27,535 bases of DNA from JBIKWM01 sp044356305. Its GTDB lineage: Bacteria; Bacteroidota; Bacteroidia; UBA10329. This document shows positions 1-7,528 of this stretch, piece after piece. A program made the translations under genes and the position numbers. Positions within the stretch are counted from its first letter, which is position 1. Each line of letters begins with the position of its first letter. The stretch is taken from assembly GCA_044356305.1 (NCBI GenBank), contig JBIKWM010000041.1, positions 1 to 27,535 on the forward strand. The letters are read 5' to 3'. The notes under the pieces were generated by a model, which saw nothing but the letters and a program-made list of their open reading frames with translations, ran no database searches and had not been told where the DNA came from.

Positions 1-1130
1 GGGTCGAACAACGGAGATCCAGATGATCCGGGTTCGGTTGTGCCGTCATCCCAATTGGGAACATGCCAGCACGCTGCCCCACCCCAATTGGTCGCGTCCA
101 CAGCGTTGTTCTCAAAGCTGATCTTCTTGATGTCGCCCGATGGGTGATGGATACCGATGACATTGGGTGCCACTGCCCCTGTGTTGTCCCAGCCGGCATA
201 ATACACATTGAATGCAGCCGGAGGGGTGCTATTGAGCTGCAGGAGACCAAAATCGCTCCCATCATTATTGGCCTTAAGGGTGGCACCCTGAATGAACTGA
301 CCGCCACCGAGTGCAGGCGCGCCTGTTCCGTTGCAGTTTGCACTCTCGTAATTGAATTTGAACGTCCAATTGGCCATGCTGCCTCCCAGGCAGTGGTTGG
401 CGGTAAGGAAATACGGGGTACCGTCCTGAGCGGTGTTGTTCACCATGGCCCCTGTGCAGAAACCGCTGCCACCGCTGATCATAATCGCCACGGCACGCTT
501 CTCGTCCTGCCAGGGCTGCCCCTCCGGACAGTTGATGTTGTTATTGCAGGCTCCGCTGCCACCCCCACGAGCCATGTCATACAGGTCGCGATAGCCGTGG
601 GTCACCGTTTCGAGTGCAATAGACCCTTGGCCCTGCATGGCCGATGGCTCAAAGTACTCCAGCCACATCAGCTCGCCTCGCATGGGGAATGTGGCAAAAC
701 CGCGGTCAGCACGTACATCGGCCGTGGTGTAAGGGCCGTACATCTCGGTGCGGTCGTCATTGTAGATGTAAAAGGCGCTACCGGGCGGCAGATATAGGTC
801 GCTGAAAATGAAATTCACCGTGTACGCACCCATGCTGCGTATGCCGAGCCTCCACAGACGGTTGCCGTTCTTCTCGGTCTCCCATTGGCCGCTGTTGCCA
901 AGATTCAACTCTACAGGTATGTTCTCTCCGAACTTGTACGGGCCCACTTTCTGGGCATGACGTATCTCATCCTCGGCCAGCAGCGCATCAATGTCCAGGT
1001 CGGGCATCAGCACAACAGGGGCCTCGCGGTCAAAAACGGCTGTGCGCTGCCAGCTCGGTGGCACATTGGCCTGACCAAAAGCCTGTGATGCGGCAATGAT
1101 CAGAATGGAAGGGAGTAATCGTTTCAACAT
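1..1130 (-). CDS. Secreted trypsin-like serine protease, lysyl-endopeptidase type (C-terminus beyond the window)
   Basis: Read from the ATG at 1130-1128 leftwards, the frame is open for 376 codons and leaves the window, so the C-terminus is missing. Residues 1-19 form a signal peptide ending AFGQ. The segment to about 200 resembles the pro-region of Achromobacter protease I-like enzymes. The chymotrypsin fold follows, with FLTANHC holding the catalytic His (H246), NDGSDFGLLQL holding the Asp (D293) and GSSGSPLFD holding the Ser (about S370). The complete triad suggests an active secreted endopeptidase. Lys specificity is inferred from family resemblance only. Such proteins in Bacteroidota usually end in PKD and T9SS sorting domains, which would lie outside the window. 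A -7-like box lies 20 bases upstream of the ATG. Confidence 0.9.
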   Translation of the reverse strand, partial: MLKRLLPSILIIAASQAFGQANVPPSWQRTAVFDREAPVVLMPDLDIDALLAEDEIRHAQKVGPYKFGENIPVELNLGNSGQWETEKNGNRLWRLGIRSMGAYTVNFIFSDLYLPPGSAFYIYNDDRTEMYGPYTTADVRADRGFATFPMRGELMWLEYFEPSAMQGQGSIALETVTHGYRDLYDMARGGGSGACNNNINCPEGQPWQDEKRAVAIMISGGSGFCTGAMVNNTAQDGTPYFLTANHCLGGSMANWTFKFNYESANCNGTGAPALGGGQFIQGATLKANNDGSDFGLLQLNSTPPAAFNVYYAGWDNTGAVAPNVIGIHHPSGDIKKISFENNAVDATNWGGAACWHVPNWDDGTTEPGSSGSPLFD

Positions 1131-1150
1131 CGGTTCTCGGTTTAGGGGGC

Positions 1151-1158
1151 CGAATGTA
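1151..1158 (-). promoter_or_regulatory. Putative -7 promoter box of the serine protease gene
   Basis: The minus strand reads TACATTCG followed by GCCCCC, close to the Bacteroidota -7 consensus TAnnTTTG and to other boxes in this window. It ends 20 bases before the ATG at 1130. A TTG that could serve as the -33 element lies 24 bases upstream of the box, slightly longer than the usual spacing. Inferred by pattern only. Confidence 0.45.
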
Positions 1159-1222
1159 TGCAGCTGCCCTTTGAGCAGGTGTCAAATAACCGATATGCCT
1201 AAAGTCGCTTCCGTACCCGGCC

Positions 1223-1351
1223 TCAGAACACCACAATAGCGGCCACAATGAACATCACAACCATCACTATGAATGTGAATGTCATGTCGTTAAGGATGTA
1301 GGGTCTGTATTTCTCCCACTCCTCGCGCCAGTCAGGTCGGTCGTTGCTCAT
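1223..1351 (-). CDS. Small single-pass membrane protein, 42 residues
   Basis: This short frame starts at ATG 1351-1349 and ends at TGA 1225-1223. The first 20 residues are polar and charged (MSNDRPDWREEWEKYRPY), and residues about 25-42 are a continuous hydrophobic stretch rich in Val, Ile, Met and Phe that ends at the C-terminus. That pattern fits a tail-anchored or single-pass inner-membrane miniprotein. Its start overlaps the stop of the upstream MazG-like gene in the sequence ATGA, typical of translational coupling. The overlap and the sharp polar/hydrophobic division argue that it is real. I recognise no family. A role with the pyrophosphohydrolase is possible but is inferred only from coupling. 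Confidence 0.65.
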   Translation of the reverse strand: MSNDRPDWREEWEKYRPYILNDMTFTFIVMVVMFIVAAIVVF

Positions 1352-1671
1352 CTCAGTTTCGGGTTGTTGCGGTGGCGGTCGGCATCGCGTTGTGTCTTTT
1401 TGCGCAGATTGGCTTCGAGGGCAGCCGTCAGGTCCACTCCGGTCTGATTGGCCAGACAGATGAGAATGAACAGCACATCGGCCATCTCATCGGCCAGGTC
1501 ATCGCTGTCGCCAGGCTTGAAACTCTGATCGCCATACCTCCTCGCCATGATGCGCGCCACCTCGCCCACCTCTTCGGTCAGCAGGGCGGTGTTGGTCAGT
1601 TCGCTGTAATAGCGCACCCCGGTGGTGGTGATCCACCTGTGCACGGTGTCTTGCGCCTGTTGAATGGTCAT
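1348..1671 (-). CDS. MazG-like nucleotide pyrophosphohydrolase
   Basis: This 107-residue all-alpha protein carries the metal-binding motifs of the MazG/all-alpha NTP pyrophosphohydrolase superfamily: EEVGE (E33, E34, E37) and DEMAD (E62, D65), separated by the usual basic helix and turn. Single-domain proteins of this size hydrolyse non-canonical or excess (d)NTPs to NMP and pyrophosphate in the cytoplasm. The exact substrate cannot be read from the sequence. A tail rich in Arg, Asn and Lys follows the domain. The stop codon overlaps the start of a 42-residue membrane protein (ATGA). The ATG at 1671 is preceded by CATCTTCGCCCC, which resembles the local promoter motif. Confidence 0.85.
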   Translation of the reverse strand: MTIQQAQDTVHRWITTTGVRYYSELTNTALLTEEVGEVARIMARRYGDQSFKPGDSDDLADEMADVLFILICLANQTGVDLTAALEANLRKKTQRDADRHRNNPKLR

Positions 1672-1690
1672 GGTTCTGTGTTAATTGGGG

Positions 1691-1698
1691 CGAAGATG
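1691..1698 (-). promoter_or_regulatory. Putative -7 promoter box of the MazG-like gene
   Basis: The minus strand reads CATCTTCG followed by CCCC, matching the local pattern YAnnTT(T/C)(G/A) plus a C-rich tract. It ends 19 bases before the start codon. The first position departs from the TAnnTTTG consensus, so this is a weak call supported mainly by resemblance to the other sites here. Confidence 0.35.
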
Positions 1699-1740
1699 GG
1701 GTTTTGATATCGATCGGACCCATGGCCCTGCCCTCTTCCT

Positions 1741-1748
1741 TAGTTTTG
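1741..1748 (+). promoter_or_regulatory. Putative -7 box of a leaderless transcript
   Basis: TAGTTTTG matches TAnnTTTG perfectly and is followed by only four bases (CCGC) before the ATG at 1753. A -7 box so close to the start would place transcription initiation at or next to the A of the ATG, giving a leaderless mRNA. No -33 TTG was found at the usual spacing. Confidence 0.5.
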
Positions 1749-1752
1749 CCGC

Positions 1753-2295
1753 ATGGCCCGCGCAGGAACTATCCTTTTGGCGATACTCTTTTTCTGTGCC
1801 GATGTGTCGTTGGCCGATCTGGGCGAGACCTACGAACTGAGGCAGAGACGCGACCGGCTGGTGTTGAAGATTGACTCGCTGCACGAGCGCCACGCCACAC
1901 TCGATTCGGCCCAGAGTGCATATCTGCTCAGGCTTTACAGGGAACTGGCTTCCATCGATACCCAGATGATCGGGAGCATGTCTGAGACTATCAGCCGCGA
2001 ACAGGCTGCAAAACAGAGCGGCCGTGCCGAAAGGGCGACCTGGGCCAAGGCCACGATACTATTGCTTGTTGTCTTGGCCATTCTTATGGCCTTGCACCGC
2101 GTTTCGCTGCGTGTGGCTGGCACGTACGCATCCACAGGCCTGACGTCCATGTACGGCCGTGCGGCCAACGTGCTGATCAGACGCCTCGCCCCTACCCTCT
2201 CATCAGACATCAACATACGGATAAGCCCTGTGGTGGCCATTGGTGTGGTGTGCATGGCCCTTTCGTTGGTGGCACTGTTGTTTAGGCTGCTCTGA
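1753..2295 (+). CDS. Hypothetical membrane protein with signal peptide, coiled coil and two hydrophobic segments
   Basis: The 180-residue product has an N-terminal hydrophobic signal-like segment (residues 5-21), then a charged helical stretch (about 25-95) rich in Arg, Leu, Glu and Asp with heptad-like spacing, suggesting a coiled coil. A transmembrane helix follows (about 99-116), then a basic linker (about 117-158), and a second hydrophobic helix ends at the C-terminus (about 159-180). I do not recognise a family. The start is supported by the close promoter-like box. It lies divergently from the MazG-like gene and 42 bases before the M48 protease gene, which has its own promoter box, so operon membership is uncertain. 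Confidence 0.75.
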   Translation: MARAGTILLAILFFCADVSLADLGETYELRQRRDRLVLKIDSLHERHATLDSAQSAYLLRLYRELASIDTQMIGSMSETISREQAAKQSGRAERATWAKATILLLVVLAILMALHRVSLRVAGTYASTGLTSMYGRAANVLIRRLAPTLSSDINIRISPVVAIGVVCMALSLVALLFRLL

Positions 2296-2306
2296 GCCGT
2301 CAGGTC

Positions 2307-2314
2307 TATATTTG
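2307..2314 (+). promoter_or_regulatory. Putative -7 promoter box of the M48 protease operon
   Basis: TATATTTG is a perfect TAnnTTTG match, located 23 bases before the proposed TTG start at 2338. It lies in the short gap after the preceding stop codon. No clear -33 element at the normal spacing was seen. Confidence 0.5.
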
Positions 2315-2337
2315 GGCTGGCCCCTTACACCCCTGGT

Positions 2338-4515
2338 TTGATCCGTTCGTCCCTTAGCCTTTTCTTATTGCACCTGCTTGCCCTGACTGGCGCATCGGCA
2401 CAGAACGGCCATGTCGATAGGCTGCTCGAGAGCGTCTCTCCGGTGCCCGAAGAGTTCCGCACCCTTTCATCGGTCAAATATGCCGATGAGCGTCAGCGGT
2501 CGGGCAATGGCAGCGGTCGTCAGGATGATTTTCTGCTCGAGAGCAGCTTCATGGTCGATCAGGTGCTCAACAGCGGTAAAGTACTCTTTAACGACCCTGT
2601 AAGTCTCTATCTGAATGCGGTGATGGACCGTGTGCTGCACGACCGGCCGGACCTGCGCGCCAAAGTACGGGTGTATGCCATGCGCTCGGCCTCGGTCAAT
2701 GCATTCACAACCAACAATGGCATCATCTTATTCAATCTTGGGCTAATGGCCCAATTGGAGACCGAGGCACAGGTGGCCTTTGTGCTTTGCCACGAGTTGG
2801 AGCACTGGATCGGAGGACATGTCATGAGCTCTTACATCGAAGCACAGGACATAGCCGATGGCCGCGGCAGCTATTCGCAGGCAGCAATCAGTGATAGGCT
2901 GCTGGCACAGATCCGCTATAACAAGGATCTTGAGCTGGTGGCCGACTCGTTGGGCCTTATCAGGTTAGGGCGGGCCGGCTACAGTCTGGCATCGGTGGCC
3001 GATGTGTTTGAGGTGATGCGCTATGCGCACATCCCTTTCGATGATATTCCGTGGCGGCAGGATCAGTACGACCAAGGTCCATTTAAGATCGATCCCGGCT
3101 ATTACCTGAGCAAGGTGCGGACCATTGACCCGCTCACCGACATGGATCCTGCCAGCACCCACCCCGCCACAGCCGAACGTCTGGACAAGGCCCTCTCGCA
3201 GTTGGGGCATGCTGCCACAGGAGTTGAATTCAAAGATGCAAGAGAAGATTTCGCCACGGTACGTGACCTGGCGCGAAATGAACTGGTGGCTGTGGCCAAC
3301 CACGACCGCGACCCCATCAAGGCACTCTATCTGGCTTACCTTCTCAGCCACGGGAACGAAGCAGGCACTTATATGCGCCACCAGAAGGCAAAGGCATTCT
3401 ATTCCCTGCTTAAATTCAAGAACGGTGGCAGTTTCGGAAGCGTGCATCCCGGGTGGAGCCAGGTGCAAGGTGAGAGCCAGCAGTTGTATCACCTGTTCTA
3501 TCGCCTGCAGGCTGATGAACTGAATGTACTGGCAGTGCGAGAGCTGTACCGCCTATGGCTAGAGGAACCCGATCAGCCCGACCTGCGCCTCATGTTTGCT
3601 GATGCGGTGGCCGACCTGATTGCCCACCATGCTATGAACGGGGTTTTTGAACGGAACCTGCCAAGTGCCGCCCGCAATGGTGACACCACAGGCACCGTTG
3701 GCCGGTTCGGGCGCATTCAGCGCAAGGCACTGGACGACCCACGCAAATGGATGGTGCAGTACGGTCTGGTCGATCTTTTTGCCCAGCCCACTTTCGCTTC
3801 GGTCTACGACAGCATCCTTGAGTACAGGGCCAAGCATCCGCCCGTGGCACCTGAGATAAGGGCCGAGCGCAGAAAGGCTGACCGCCTGCGCGACCATGGA
3901 TTCGGCATCGGTGCACAGAAGGCTGTTTGTGTGTCGCCCGAGTACATCAAGTTCGATATGCGGAAGCGCCAGAACAACCGATTCATGCGCTCGGAGGAGG
4001 CAAGGATGGACCTACAGGAACGCATCATGCGATCGGCCAAGGCCACAGGTCTTGATCTGGTCCTGCTCGACCGGACACGCCTCGGTACCGATGATGTTCA
4101 GGCATTCAACGACATCACTTTTCTCAATGATTGGGTCGATGCTCGTTTTGCTGAGACCGAGGTGGGAATGGTCAATACTGAGAGTGAGAGGCTGAACGGG
4201 ATAATGGAACACTACGGAACTGAACATTTTGTTTGGACCGGAGTGGTCAATTATCGAGAGACCAAGCCATTGCGATTCTTCTATCTACTCTACCTCCTTA
4301 TGCCTCCCGCCCTCCCACTGGCACTTTACAACATCATCAGCCCATCGTACGACACGTATTACTTCTTCGTGGTCTTTGACCTCCGCACAGGCGAACCCGA
4401 GATGGTGGCCTACAGCAATTTCAATCAACGTGATGCAGGCGATGTGATCAACTCGAAGGTGTATGACTCGTTCTATCAACTGAGGCGCTCGCCCCGAAAG
4501 GCCGATATGCCATGA
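2338..4515 (+). CDS. Secreted M48-family metalloprotease with long unassigned C-terminal region (TTG start)
   Basis: The 725-residue product starts at TTG 2338. This start gives a good signal peptide ending GASAQ near residue 22, and no in-frame ATG or GTG upstream is better. The M48 peptidase core spans about residues 65-290: HELEH (H152, E153, H156) is the zinc HExxH helix and ELVAD (E199, D203) supplies the third ligand. The catalytic motif is intact. The C-terminal 400 residues carry no motif I recognise, apart from a hydrophobic segment near 645-665 that could be membrane-associated. The family includes periplasmic or envelope proteases such as BepA/LoiP types, so a role in envelope quality control is plausible but inferred. 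The stop overlaps the next start (ATGA), so it is coupled to the putative outer-membrane protein gene. Confidence 0.8.
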   Translation: MIRSSLSLFLLHLLALTGASAQNGHVDRLLESVSPVPEEFRTLSSVKYADERQRSGNGSGRQDDFLLESSFMVDQVLNSGKVLFNDPVSLYLNAVMDRVLHDRPDLRAKVRVYAMRSASVNAFTTNNGIILFNLGLMAQLETEAQVAFVLCHELEHWIGGHVMSSYIEAQDIADGRGSYSQAAISDRLLAQIRYNKDLELVADSLGLIRLGRAGYSLASVADVFEVMRYAHIPFDDIPWRQDQYDQGPFKIDPGYYLSKVRTIDPLTDMDPASTHPATAERLDKALSQLGHAATGVEFKDAREDFATVRDLARNELVAVANHDRDPIKALYLAYLLSHGNEAGTYMRHQKAKAFYSLLKFKNGGSFGSVHPGWSQVQGESQQLYHLFYRLQADELNVLAVRELYRLWLEEPDQPDLRLMFADAVADLIAHHAMNGVFERNLPSAARNGDTTGTVGRFGRIQRKALDDPRKWMVQYGLVDLFAQPTFASVYDSILEYRAKHPPVAPEIRAERRKADRLRDHGFGIGAQKAVCVSPEYIKFDMRKRQNNRFMRSEEARMDLQERIMRSAKATGLDLVLLDRTRLGTDDVQAFNDITFLNDWVDARFAETEVGMVNTESERLNGIMEHYGTEHFVWTGVVNYRETKPLRFFYLLYLLMPPALPLALYNIISPSYDTYYFFVVFDLRTGEPEMVAYSNFNQRDAGDVINSKVYDSFYQLRRSPRKADMP

Positions 4516-5273
4516 AGCGCGTGGCCCATATCATTCTTCTTGTCAGCACTGCATCATGGTGCATGGCGCAGGCCCCGGGCTATATGGGCCATCGGCTCAC
4601 CCTTACAGCCGAGGCCAGCCTTATGAATGCCCTGATGAACCCCAACCATAACATGGGTCAGGGCCTCGACACCTACAGCCTCAATGTGCGCGGAACAGCC
4701 GATCTTGACTACACCGTGTCGCGCATGACCAGTGTGGGCCTCACGTTTGATGTACTTGCCACCGGCCTCTCATTCGACTGGGGAAACGAGCGATATGACA
4801 AGCGCATTTTCCCCATCATTGGCAATCAGTTCAAGCACGCCCGCATACGGGGCTACGGCTATGGGGCCAATGTCAAATTCTTCCGCAACCCCGCAAAGGG
4901 TGCCATTGCACCGGTGGGCACCTACACCAAGATTGACGCAATGTTGCTCACGCTTCAGGCCATCCCGTACTCGGTATCCAGCAAGTCTGAATACAAGGGT
5001 GGATCTCACGATTTCCTGGCCGCAGTGATCTCATTCACACTTGGGCAGCAACGGGTGTTCTTCAATTATCTCATCCTCCGGTCGGCAGTGCAGGTGGGTA
5101 TAGTCCCTACAGGGCTGTGGCCGTATTTCGGGTCCATTGACGAGAACATCTCTGAGCCCGATCAAGAGGGTCAACTTGAGGCCCTTACCCAGAAAAGACT
5201 GTTCAGCTACTATCTCTTCAATGTCAATGTAGGAGTGGGATTCATCATACCCTACCGTCAGAAAGTCAGATGA
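4512..5273 (+). CDS. Putative outer-membrane beta-barrel protein, coupled to the M48 protease
   Basis: The 253-residue product has a signal peptide (residues 1-20, ending CMAQ). The rest consists of alternating polar and hydrophobic short strands, such as YSLNVRGTADLDYTV and YYLFNVNVGVGFIIPY, with many Tyr, Phe and Gly and no helical core. This pattern suggests a small outer-membrane beta-barrel. I do not recognise a specific family. The ATG at 4512 overlaps the upstream TGA by four bases, so translation is probably coupled to the metalloprotease. That supports a joint envelope role but not its nature. No terminator hairpin was obvious after the stop. Confidence 0.65.
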   Translation: MKRVAHIILLVSTASWCMAQAPGYMGHRLTLTAEASLMNALMNPNHNMGQGLDTYSLNVRGTADLDYTVSRMTSVGLTFDVLATGLSFDWGNERYDKRIFPIIGNQFKHARIRGYGYGANVKFFRNPAKGAIAPVGTYTKIDAMLLTLQAIPYSVSSKSEYKGGSHDFLAAVISFTLGQQRVFFNYLILRSAVQVGIVPTGLWPYFGSIDENISEPDQEGQLEALTQKRLFSYYLFNVNVGVGFIIPYRQKVR

Positions 5274-5431
5274 GTCTCAGCTAAAACAGATGATCTCTCT
5301 CATAAAAGATTAATATCATTGATTGACGTAAGCGATCTTAATATCATGATAATCATTCATTTAATTTATGGGTTGAATCATTTTCCCCTCCATCATCAGA
5401 CTAAAGAAAAAGCGTACTATCGCCCATTGAT
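5274..5431 (+). promoter_or_regulatory. AT-rich intergenic region upstream of the split coaBC operon, with a direct repeat and an inverted repeat
   Basis: This gap is far more AT-rich than the flanking genes. TTAATATCAT occurs twice (5310-5319 and 5338-5347), 28 bases apart start to start. The inverted repeat ATGAT-A-ATCAT begins within the second copy. A weak promoter-like box, TACTATCG at 5415-5422 followed by CCC, precedes the coaC start at 5432. The layout suggests an operator or activator site, but no regulator can be named. Confidence 0.4.
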
Positions 5432-5977
5432 ATGAAAGGTAACAAGATCATTGTCGGCATCAGCGGGGGCATTGCGGCCTACAAGAGTGCTATCCTGGTA
5501 CGGCTGCTGCGTAAGTCTGGACACGATGTGCAGGTGGTGATGACTGAGGGCGCCAAGGATTTTATTACCCCGCTCACACTGTCCACCCTTAGCGGCCGAC
5601 CTGTGTTGAGCGGAACGCACAATGCTGAGACCGGCCAATGGAACAACCATGTGGAACTGGGATTATGGGCCGATGCTATTATATTGGCACCGTGTACTGC
5701 AAATACCCTTGCCAAGCTGGCCAATGGCCTGTGCGATAATCTGTTGATGGCAACCTTGCTCAGCGCACGCTGCCCGGTTGCCGTGGCCCCTGCCATGGAC
5801 CTCGATATGTGGGCCCACCCTGCAACGAAGAGAAATGTGGCCACCCTAAGGGCCGATGGCATCCATTTGATCGGCCCCGAAAGTGGTGAGCTGGCAAGCG
5901 GCCTGAGCGGAGAGGGCCGCATGAGCGAACCTGAAGCCATAGTTGAAACATTGCACGCCATTTTGGGCCATGCCTGA
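5432..5977 (+). CDS. coaC: Phosphopantothenoylcysteine decarboxylase (CoaC half of a split CoaBC)
   Basis: This 181-residue flavoprotein domain decarboxylates 4'-phosphopantothenoyl-cysteine to 4'-phosphopantetheine in coenzyme A synthesis. The N-terminus (GISGGIAAYKS) is the flavin-binding start. NHVELG holds the active-site His (H73), PCTANT is the flavin/substrate loop, and PAMDLDMW corresponds to the PxMNxxMW substrate motif with Asp instead of Asn (D123). The Cys of the E. coli reductive step appears to be Ser here (S156). As far as I recall such substitutions occur in Bacteroidota, so they do not by themselves imply inactivity. In most bacteria this domain is fused to CoaB. Here it ends in TGA at 5975-5977 and the CoaB domain continues in another frame. 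Confidence 0.88.
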   Translation: MKGNKIIVGISGGIAAYKSAILVRLLRKSGHDVQVVMTEGAKDFITPLTLSTLSGRPVLSGTHNAETGQWNNHVELGLWADAIILAPCTANTLAKLANGLCDNLLMATLLSARCPVAVAPAMDLDMWAHPATKRNVATLRADGIHLIGPESGELASGLSGEGRMSEPEAIVETLHAILGHA

Positions 5978-6629
5978 CCTGAGGGGCATGCGCATACTTA
6001 TCACGGCCGGGCCTACCTATGAGGCGATTGACCCCGTGCGTTTCATCGGAAATCACAGCACTGGTAAGATGGGCGCAGCATTGGCCGAGGTTGCAGCAAA
6101 GGCCGGTGCCACCGTTGACCTGGTCATGGGACCATCGAACATCAGAACGGAGAATGAGGCAATAATGCGTATTGATGTGACGTCTGCACAGCAGATGTAT
6201 GATGCATGTATGGACCGTTTCGATGGCTGCGATGTGGCCATCCTTTCGGCCGCTGTAGCCGATTTCAGACCCAAGAACATCGCACCGCAAAAAATCAAGA
6301 AGAGCCAGAGCGGACTGACCATAGAACTAGAGCCCACGCCCGACATATTGGCATCATTGGGTAAGATGAAAACGAGTCAGTTCGTTGTAGGATTTGCCTT
6401 GGAGACCGATAATGCCGTGACCAATGCCACCGAAAAGATGATGCGCAAGAATGCCGACATGATAGTGCTCAATTCCCTGCAAGATGCCGGGGCAGGATTT
6501 GGGCACGACACGAATCGGGTATCCATTATCGACCGCACAGGCCGTGTCCTTACTTTTGGCCTGAAGCCCAAACACGATGTAGCCACCGACATACTGGCTG
6601 CCATTGCCGAACGGATAGAACATAAATGA
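5970..6629 (+). CDS. coaB: Phosphopantothenate-cysteine ligase (CoaB half of a split CoaBC)
   Basis: This product joins phosphopantothenate and cysteine using CTP, the step before CoaC. From ATG 5970 it has 219 residues and begins MPDLRGMRILITAGPTYE, followed by IDPVRFIGNHSTGKMG (the conserved Asn and glycine-rich region), AAVADFRP and APQKIKK with the nucleotide-contacting lysines. The next-best upstream ATG at 5943 would add nine unconserved residues. The start lies eight bases inside the end of coaC (ATGCCTGA), and the two domains would make a normal-length linker if joined. This looks like a recent fission or a one-base indel. The stop overlaps the next start by four bases. Confidence 0.87.
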   Translation: MPDLRGMRILITAGPTYEAIDPVRFIGNHSTGKMGAALAEVAAKAGATVDLVMGPSNIRTENEAIMRIDVTSAQQMYDACMDRFDGCDVAILSAAVADFRPKNIAPQKIKKSQSGLTIELEPTPDILASLGKMKTSQFVVGFALETDNAVTNATEKMMRKNADMIVLNSLQDAGAGFGHDTNRVSIIDRTGRVLTFGLKPKHDVATDILAAIAERIEHK

Positions 6630-7522
6630 GGTCAGTATTCACCGCCTTTTTGGCCATTCTGGTGCCGCTCGCTGCTGCCGCACAAGAACTGAAATGCACT
6701 GTTTCGGTCATCAGTCCGCAGGTGCAGAACACCGAGAAACGGATATTCGAGACGTTACAGAACGACATACGCGAGTTTATCAACTCCACCCGTTGGACTC
6801 AGGATCAGTTTCAGCCCGATGAACGCATCGAATGCAGCATTCTGATCACTGTGGCCGAACGCGTCAGCAACGAGCAGTTCCGCGCCAGCATTCAGGTGCA
6901 GGCCAGCCGTCCGGCCTTCAAGACTTCTTACAATTCGATACTCATCAATGTCAATGACCAGGACTTCACCTTCAAATATGTGGAGAACGACCCTATCATC
7001 TGGCAAGAAGGTTCGCACCAGTCGCAGCTTGCCAGCACCTTGGCGTACTATGCCTATATGATCTTGGGTTTCGATTATGACAGTTTCTCGCCCAAGGGCG
7101 GTGAACCCTACTTCCAAAAGGCCCTTACCATTGTCAACAATGCACAGGGCGAGCCAGAGAAGGGATGGAAGGCTTTTGAGGGATCTAGCAACAGGTATTG
7201 GTTGGTTGAGAATGTGCTGAACCCCCGTTTCGATAAGTTCCGCTCCATGTACTACCAGATCCATCGCATGGGGCTCGATGTGATGGGCACCGACCTGAAC
7301 CGCGGCCGTAACACCATCTTCACTCAATTGGAACCGTTGCGACTCCTGAAGCGCGATCAGCCCAACAGCTTTCTGCTACAGGTCTTTTTCTCAAGCAAGG
7401 CCGATGAGTTCGTGAACATCTTCAGCGGTGCCATGGCCGACCAGAAGACCAAGGCTGTGAACGAACTTACGCAGATGGATCCTGGCAATGCGAGCAAATA
7501 CAATCGCATCCTCAAAAACTGA
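6626..7522 (+). CDS. porD: DUF4835 family protein, PorD-like type IX secretion component
   Basis: The 298-residue product has a signal peptide (residues 1-19, ending AAAAQ) and a mature start ELKCTVSVISPQVQ. This resembles the DUF4835 family that in Bacteroidota lies between coaBC and recN. The family has been annotated as the T9SS protein PorD; I rely on memory for that name and the biochemical role is poorly defined. Mature features include FTFKYVENDP, HQSQLASTLAYYAYMILG and a C-terminal helical part. The start ATG overlaps the coaB stop (ATGA) and recN follows six bases after the stop, so it belongs to a four-gene operon. The secreted T9SS cargo genes in the window fit the assignment. Confidence 0.78.
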   Translation: MRSVFTAFLAILVPLAAAAQELKCTVSVISPQVQNTEKRIFETLQNDIREFINSTRWTQDQFQPDERIECSILITVAERVSNEQFRASIQVQASRPAFKTSYNSILINVNDQDFTFKYVENDPIIWQEGSHQSQLASTLAYYAYMILGFDYDSFSPKGGEPYFQKALTIVNNAQGEPEKGWKAFEGSSNRYWLVENVLNPRFDKFRSMYYQIHRMGLDVMGTDLNRGRNTIFTQLEPLRLLKRDQPNSFLLQVFFSSKADEFVNIFSGAMADQKTKAVNELTQMDPGNASKYNRILKN

Positions 7523-7528
7523 GGGTCC

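Noticed and set aside
63..797. Plus-strand open frame of 244 codons
   Set aside because: It is the complement of the serine protease gene, which has a signal peptide and a full catalytic triad; the plus-strand translation has no recognisable domain.
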